From NCBI GenBank assembly GCA_021825225.1, contig JAKAIH010000173.1, forward strand, positions 1 to 6,310: DNA of 6,310 nt, given 5' to 3'. Below are positions 4,949 to 6,310 of the stretch, one piece after another. The notes beneath the pieces are model-generated. The model saw only the letters and a list, made by a program, of their open reading frames with translations, was not told where the DNA came from and searched no databases. Origin of the DNA: Pseudomonadota bacterium. Its GTDB lineage: Bacteria > Pseudomonadota > Gammaproteobacteria > Burkholderiales > SG8-39. How positions within the stretch are numbered: position 1 is the stretch's first letter; every line of letters begins with the position of its first letter. The translations under genes and the position numbers were made by a program.

Positions 4949-6310
4949 AGTCTGGCGCCGCAGCGCCCGCGCCAGCACCTGCGCCACGTGTATGGCCTCG
5001 CGCTGGGCAGCCGGCCGGGGCGGCTCGTCGCCTGTGCGCAGGCCATCGTGGATCTGATGACGGCAGCTGGTGCCGTCGGCAACCAGCAGGGTGTCGTCGC
5101 CGGCCCGGCGCAACGCCGGCAACAGCGAGGCTTCGGCCATTTTCATGGAGACCTCGTAGTGCTCCGCCTCGTAGCCGAAAGCGCCGGCCATGCCGCAGCA
5201 GCTGGACTCCACGGTTTCCACCTGCAAATCCGGCACCAGGCGCAATACCTGCTCCACCGATGACATCGCGCCGAACGCCTTTTGGTGGCAATGGCCGTGC
5301 AGCAGCGCCTTTTTCTGCGGCAAAGCCTGCAACTCGAGCTTCAGCCTGCCGGCCAAGTGCTCTGCGGCGAGAAATTCCTCAAACAAGACCGCACGCGCGG
5401 CGAGCGCTTCGGCCTCGGCGCCGGGCAGCATGGACTTGAATTCGTCGCGCAGGGTGTACAGGCAGGAGGGCTCCAGCCCGATGATGGGAATGTTGCGCGC
5501 CACATAGGGCTGCAGCGCAGTGAGGGTGCGCCGCGCCTCGGCCCGTGCCTCGTCCACCAGGCCGCTGGCGAGGAAGGTCCGCCCGCAACACAGCGGGCGC
5601 GCATTTCCGTCCTGATCGTCGGCCGCGCGCGCGATATGCACGCGATAGCCCGCTGCCTGCAGCACCGCCTGCGCCGCGCGCGCGTTTTCGGGTTCGAAGT
5701 AATTGTTGAAGGTGTCGACCAGGAGCGCCACTTCGCGCTGCCCCGCCTGGCTCGCGGCAGCGACAGGGCGGGAATCGGACAAAAACGCATCGCCGCGCCA
5801 CCTCGGCAGGGAGCGTTTTGCCGACAGACCCAAGAACAGTTCACCCAGGCGCGCCAGCCCGGGAACGGAATCGCGCAGGTTGGCGAGCGCGGGCAGGCGC
5901 GCGGCCCAGGGCGCGTAGCGCGGCAGCCAGGCGATCAGCCGGTCCTTGAGCGAAATGCCGTGACGTTTGACGTAGTGGTACAGAAACTCGATTTTCATTT
6001 TCGCCATGTCGACGCCGGTAGGGCATTCGCGCTTGCAGCCCTTGCAGCTCACGCACAGATCCATGGCCTCGCGCATCGCATCCGAGGTGAAGGCGCCGGC
6101 GCCCAGCTGTCCCGAGAGCGCGAGGCGCAGGGTATTGGCGCGGCCGCGGGTCAGGTCGCGCTCGTTGCCGGTGGCGCGGTAGGACGGACACATGGTGCCG
6201 GCGTCGAACTTGCGGCAATGGCCGTTGTTGTTGCACATTTCCACTGCTGCCACAAAGCCGCGGCTCGACGCGGCGCTCGTTTGGAATCCGCGGCTAGCCG
6301 CGGCCTCGCC
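4946..6310 (-). CDS. FAD-linked D-2-hydroxyacid dehydrogenase-type protein, C-terminal Fe-S/CCG half (partial)
   Basis: The frame is open to the right edge (454 residues visible), so the GTG at 6251-6253 is not a start and the N-terminal FAD-binding part lies outside. Counting from the first codon at 6308-6310, the iron-sulfur region has EMCNNNGHCRKFDAGTMCP (C26, C32, C41) and LCVSCKGCKRECP (C86, C89, C92, C96). It is followed by two CCG-type cysteine-rich units: PLCCGRTF (240-246) with EPSC (280-283), then HGHCHQK (339-345) with SSCCGMAGAFG and GTSCRHQ. This is the C-terminal architecture of large (about 1000-residue) YdiJ-like D-2-hydroxyglutarate or D-lactate dehydrogenases, flavoproteins that pass electrons through iron-sulfur clusters to the respiratory chain; GlcF of glycolate oxidase is related. 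The exact substrate cannot be told. It is the first visible gene of an operon with the TauE/SafE and CPDC-motif genes. The first 19 residues contain an odd decapeptide repeat. Confidence 0.92.
   Translation of the reverse strand, partial: GEAAASRGFQTSAASSRGFVAAVEMCNNNGHCRKFDAGTMCPSYRATGNERDLTRGRANTLRLALSGQLGAGAFTSDAMREAMDLCVSCKGCKRECPTGVDMAKMKIEFLYHYVKRHGISLKDRLIAWLPRYAPWAARLPALANLRDSVPGLARLGELFLGLSAKRSLPRWRGDAFLSDSRPVAAASQAGQREVALLVDTFNNYFEPENARAAQAVLQAAGYRVHIARAADDQDGNARPLCCGRTFLASGLVDEARAEARRTLTALQPYVARNIPIIGLEPSCLYTLRDEFKSMLPGAEAEALAARAVLFEEFLAAEHLAGRLKLELQALPQKKALLHGHCHQKAFGAMSSVEQVLRLVPDLQVETVESSCCGMAGAFGYEAEHYEVSMKMAEASLLPALRRAGDDTLLVADGTSCRHQIHDGLRTGDEPPRPAAQREAIHVAQVLARALRRQT
6251..6310. 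repeat. 30-nt in-frame tandem repeat with palindromes in the oxidase linker
   Basis: Two copies of CCGCGGCT-N3-CGCGGC begin at 6258 and 6288, exactly 30 bases (ten codons) apart. On the coding minus strand they read as two similar decapeptides, EAAASRGFQT and SAASSRGFVA, directly before the first iron-sulfur cysteine region. The second DNA copy contains the perfect 16-bp palindrome CCGCGGCTAGCCGCGG (6288-6303); the first contains the 10-bp palindrome AGCCGCGGCT (6256-6265). The array may continue past the window edge. Confidence 0.65.

Noticed and set aside
4281..5057. A 258-codon plus-strand frame
   Set aside because: It is antisense to the TauE/SafE gene, rich in Gln, His, Arg and Glu, and has no domain signal.
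4206..5291. A 361-residue start for the TauE/SafE protein
   Set aside because: The N-terminal 115 residues are an off-frame reading of the oxidase gene with no membrane character. The ATG at 4946 gives the normal family length and N-terminus.
6251..6253. GTG as the start of a free-standing 435-residue GlcF-like Fe-S subunit
   Set aside because: The frame stays open to the window edge, no Shine-Dalgarno precedes the GTG, and the cysteine spacing fits the C-terminal half of a fused FAD/Fe-S protein better.

Overview
The window looks like chromosomal DNA of a high-G+C proteobacterium, most likely a betaproteobacterium. G and C dominate third codon positions in all eight genes. The neighbourhood ilvD / divergent LysR regulator / lgt is an arrangement I associate with betaproteobacteria. 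This is recognition from gene order and protein character, not a database result. No RNA gene, CRISPR array, insertion sequence or phage gene is visible. Coding density is very high: the longest gap between genes is about 80 bases and there are two gene overlaps, so no stretch over 300 bases lacks a gene.

Left part (1-1856, minus strand): the first half of dihydroxy-acid dehydratase (ilvD, cut by the window edge) lies 26 bases behind a complete ten-helix EamA/DMT-type exporter gene. The two probably form one transcript read right to left, pairing a branched-chain amino acid biosynthetic enzyme with a putative metabolite exporter. A short divergent intergenic region (1781-1859) holds a clean LysR-type operator, AATAC-N7-GTATT, just before the start codon of a LysR-family regulator. 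This suggests a divergon in which the regulator controls itself and the exporter-ilvD unit.

Middle (1860-3807, plus strand): the LysR regulator, prolipoprotein diacylglyceryl transferase (lgt) and a 70-residue DUF465/YdcH-like coiled-coil protein follow at gaps of 22-24 bases. They may be co-transcribed.

Right part (3804-6310, minus strand): a second compact operon runs right to left. It comprises the C-terminal iron-sulfur/CCG half of a large FAD-linked D-2-hydroxyacid dehydrogenase-type protein (cut by the window edge), a TauE/SafE-family membrane protein whose ATG overlaps the oxidase stop codon by one base, and a small CPDC-motif protein of unknown function. The last gene is frameshifted by one base at a small GC hairpin. 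Its corrected stop codon interlocks with the stop of the convergent DUF465 gene. At the right edge the oxidase carries a 30-nt in-frame tandem repeat with strong palindromes, just before its iron-sulfur domain.

Most of the window is ordinary housekeeping DNA. The points most worth a second look are the LysR operator and the exporter placed with ilvD, the frameshift in the CPDC gene, the repeat in the oxidase linker, and the oxidase-TauE-CPDC gene set. I see no convincing evidence of a wholly new system.
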